A DNA stretch of 6,380 nt from an uncultured Clostridia bacterium (GTDB taxonomy: Bacteria > Bacillota > Clostridia > Oscillospirales > CAG-272): the NCBI GenBank assembly GCA_947367285.1, contig CANBDB010000091.1:1-6380 (forward strand), read 5' to 3'. The translations under genes were made by a program, and so were the position numbers. Shown here piece after piece: positions 5,875 through 6,380 of this stretch. The notes beneath the pieces are model-generated. The model worked only from the letters and a program-made list of their open reading frames with translations, was not told where the DNA came from and searched no databases. Each line of letters starts with the position of its first letter. The stretch's first letter is position 1.

Positions 5875-6047
5875 TAATTTGCTTCTTATTCTTCTTTTGG
5901 TGTTCTCTGGCGTCGAAACAAACTCTACCGATGTATCCCTTGCAGCGTTCTTGGACGTATCTATAAAAATCATGAATTTTATAACGCTTTTATGTGAGGT
6001 GAAAAAAATGATTGGTAAAAATGTTGTGGTGGTTGTAGGTGTTACTT
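5875..6047 (+). other. region without a recognised gene; AT-rich dyad and possible promoter
   Basis: I see no convincing protein gene here. Long frames are open on both strands but lack ribosome binding sites or recognisable family content. At 5962-5983 is an AT-rich dyad, TATAAAA and TTTTATA around TCATGA, with 20 of 22 bases symmetric. Its left arm could act as a -10 (TATAAA 5962-5967) for a weak TTGCAG at 5940-5945, which would transcribe the tRNA-like sequence at 6048. Confidence 0.3.
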
Positions 6048-6055
6048 GGGGGTAA
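6008..6055 (+). CDS. possible 15-residue peptide before the tRNA-like RNA
   Basis: ATG 6008 is preceded by GAGGTG (5996-6001) at a proper 6-base spacing. It opens a frame of 15 hydrophobic, Val/Gly-rich residues (MIGKNVVVVVGVTWG) ending at TAA 6053-6055. The stop lies inside the 5' end of the tRNA-like sequence. This could be a leader peptide or chance; no family is recognised. Confidence 0.15.
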   Translation: MIGKNVVVVVGVTWG

Positions 6056-6147
6056 CCTGTCGACAGGGTGTGCGTAGATAAAAGATAAATAGCCGAAGAG
6101 ATTTGAAGAGTCACCGAACGGGGGTTCGAATCCCCTAACCTCCACCA
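6048..6147 (+). ncRNA. compact tRNA-like RNA with tmRNA-like ends
   Basis: The 3' end is canonical: a T arm GGGGG, TTCGAAT, CCCCT (6120-6136), acceptor strand AACCTCC (6137-6143), A as discriminator and encoded CCA (6145-6147). GGGGGT at 6048-6053 pairs with ACCTCC to give an acceptor stem with a G3-U70 wobble, the alanine identity signal shared by tRNA-Ala and tmRNA. The 5' side reads TCGACAGGG at 6060-6068, as in the conserved start of tmRNA, not a tRNA-Ala D arm. GGTG 6067-6070 can pair with CACC 6112-6115, like tmRNA helix 2. There is no anticodon arm, and only about 40 bases lie between, where tmRNA has a message domain and pseudoknots of about 250 or more. It may be a deleted tmRNA copy, a minimal tRNA-like RNA, or the remnant of an attachment site. 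A terminator follows, so it is probably transcribed. Confidence 0.45.
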
Positions 6148-6154
6148 AAAAAGC

Positions 6155-6190
6155 GAGCGGTAATTTTGGAAAAAGTTGCCGCTCTTTTTT
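6155..6190 (+). terminator. terminator after the tRNA-like RNA
   Basis: GAGCGGTAA (6155-6163) pairs with TTGCCGCTC (6176-6184) with one G-U pair and a 12-base loop, followed directly by six T (6185-6190). It begins 7 bases after the CCA of the tRNA-like sequence, supporting that sequence as the end of a real transcript. Confidence 0.88.
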
Positions 6191-6232
6191 AATAATCGAC
6201 AATGATTGTATTATGAAAAAGTAGGTATTAAT

Positions 6233-6380
6233 ATGGATAAAAAAAGAGATCATCATTATGTATTTCAGGCTTATTTAAAAAGATGGACTAACGCCAATGA
6301 AAAGCTGTGGTGCTTAAGAGGCGGCAGTTTTTTTGAGGTAAAGCCAAGAAATATCGCATTTGAAAAGGACTTTTATCGTA
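6233..6380 (+). CDS. DUF4238-type protein, 3' partial
   Basis: ATG 6233 opens a frame that runs off the window after 49 codons. The start resembles the DUF4238 family: a basic N-terminus, then HHYVFQAYLKRW (residues 7-18, compare the family's HHYVPxxYLxxF), an aromatic-rich strand, and NIAFEKDFYR near residue 40-49, where the family has an N-I-A-x-E-x-x-F-Y signature. The function of DUF4238 is not established; members are scattered, often in accessory or defence-rich regions. The ribosome binding site is weak (AGG at 6223-6225, 7 bases before the ATG). A possible -10 TATTAT (6209-6214) overlaps a perfect 11-base palindrome ACAATGATTGT (6199-6209), which could be an operator. The gene follows the tRNA-like RNA and its terminator directly, so it may be the first gene of an inserted segment lying to the right. 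Confidence 0.7.
   Translation, partial: MDKKRDHHYVFQAYLKRWTNANEKLWCLRGGSFFEVKPRNIAFEKDFYR

Noticed and set aside
5879..6055. Plus-strand 59-residue hydrophobic frame from TTG 5879
   Set aside because: The TTG has no ribosome binding site, and the frame is open further upstream through the tRNA, so openness alone is not evidence of a gene.
5857..6114. Minus-strand frame of 85 codons, including a 38-codon piece from ATG 5973
   Set aside because: No ribosome binding site, covers a terminator stem and part of the tRNA-like RNA, and no recognisable family; probably chance openness.
5990..6256. Minus-strand frame containing VEVRGFEPP
   Set aside because: This string is the usual artefact of translating the complement of a tRNA or tmRNA 3' end, which is present at 6120-6147.

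Overview
The window looks like chromosome of an anaerobic, low-to-moderate GC member of the Bacillota, most likely an uncultured gut Clostridia lineage. This is inferred from strong AGGAG-type ribosome binding sites, TTGACA/TATAAT promoters, a BclA-type collagen-like protein, a rubredoxin, an M3-family oligoendopeptidase and CCA-encoding RNA genes. No species can be named from the sequence alone.

Layout. (1) 2-1486 (+) is the 3' part of a COG2509-type FAD-dependent protein gene that enters from outside the window; it ends in a strong hairpin terminator. (2) 1588-2463 (+) is a collagen-like surface protein with its own promoter and a small hairpin at the mRNA start. (3) Convergent to it on the minus strand is a 52-residue rubredoxin (2501-2659). 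It lies between two nearly identical hairpin terminators (2472-2492 and 2711-2735). (4) 5329 down to 2742 (-) is a two-gene operon: an alpha/beta hydrolase, then an M3 oligoendopeptidase starting in a 4-base ATGA overlap, transcribed from a clear extended -10 promoter at 5361-5389. (5) 5428-5874 (+) is an RNA unit: a near-consensus promoter, a 290-base structured leader containing a broken 5' half of tRNA-Ser, the intact tRNA-Ser(UGA) and a terminator. (6) 6048-6147 (+) is a 100-base tRNA-like sequence with tmRNA-like ends but no anticodon arm and no room for a normal tmRNA message domain, followed by its own terminator. (7) 6233 to the end (+) is the start of a DUF4238-type gene.

How it fits together. 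The left 5.4 kb is ordinary housekeeping and surface gene content: an FAD oxidoreductase, a surface protein, an electron carrier, and a peptide- and ester-hydrolysing pair. The right 1 kb differs. It has a duplicated and broken tRNA-Ser, a compact tRNA-like RNA, palindromes, and a gene family often seen in accessory regions. This pattern suggests an RNA-gene locus repeatedly hit by insertion or recombination and possibly the edge of an island. The most unusual structures are the three-way-junction leader with two mutually exclusive helices upstream of tRNA-Ser, and the tmRNA-like mini RNA. No complete new system can be shown from this window.
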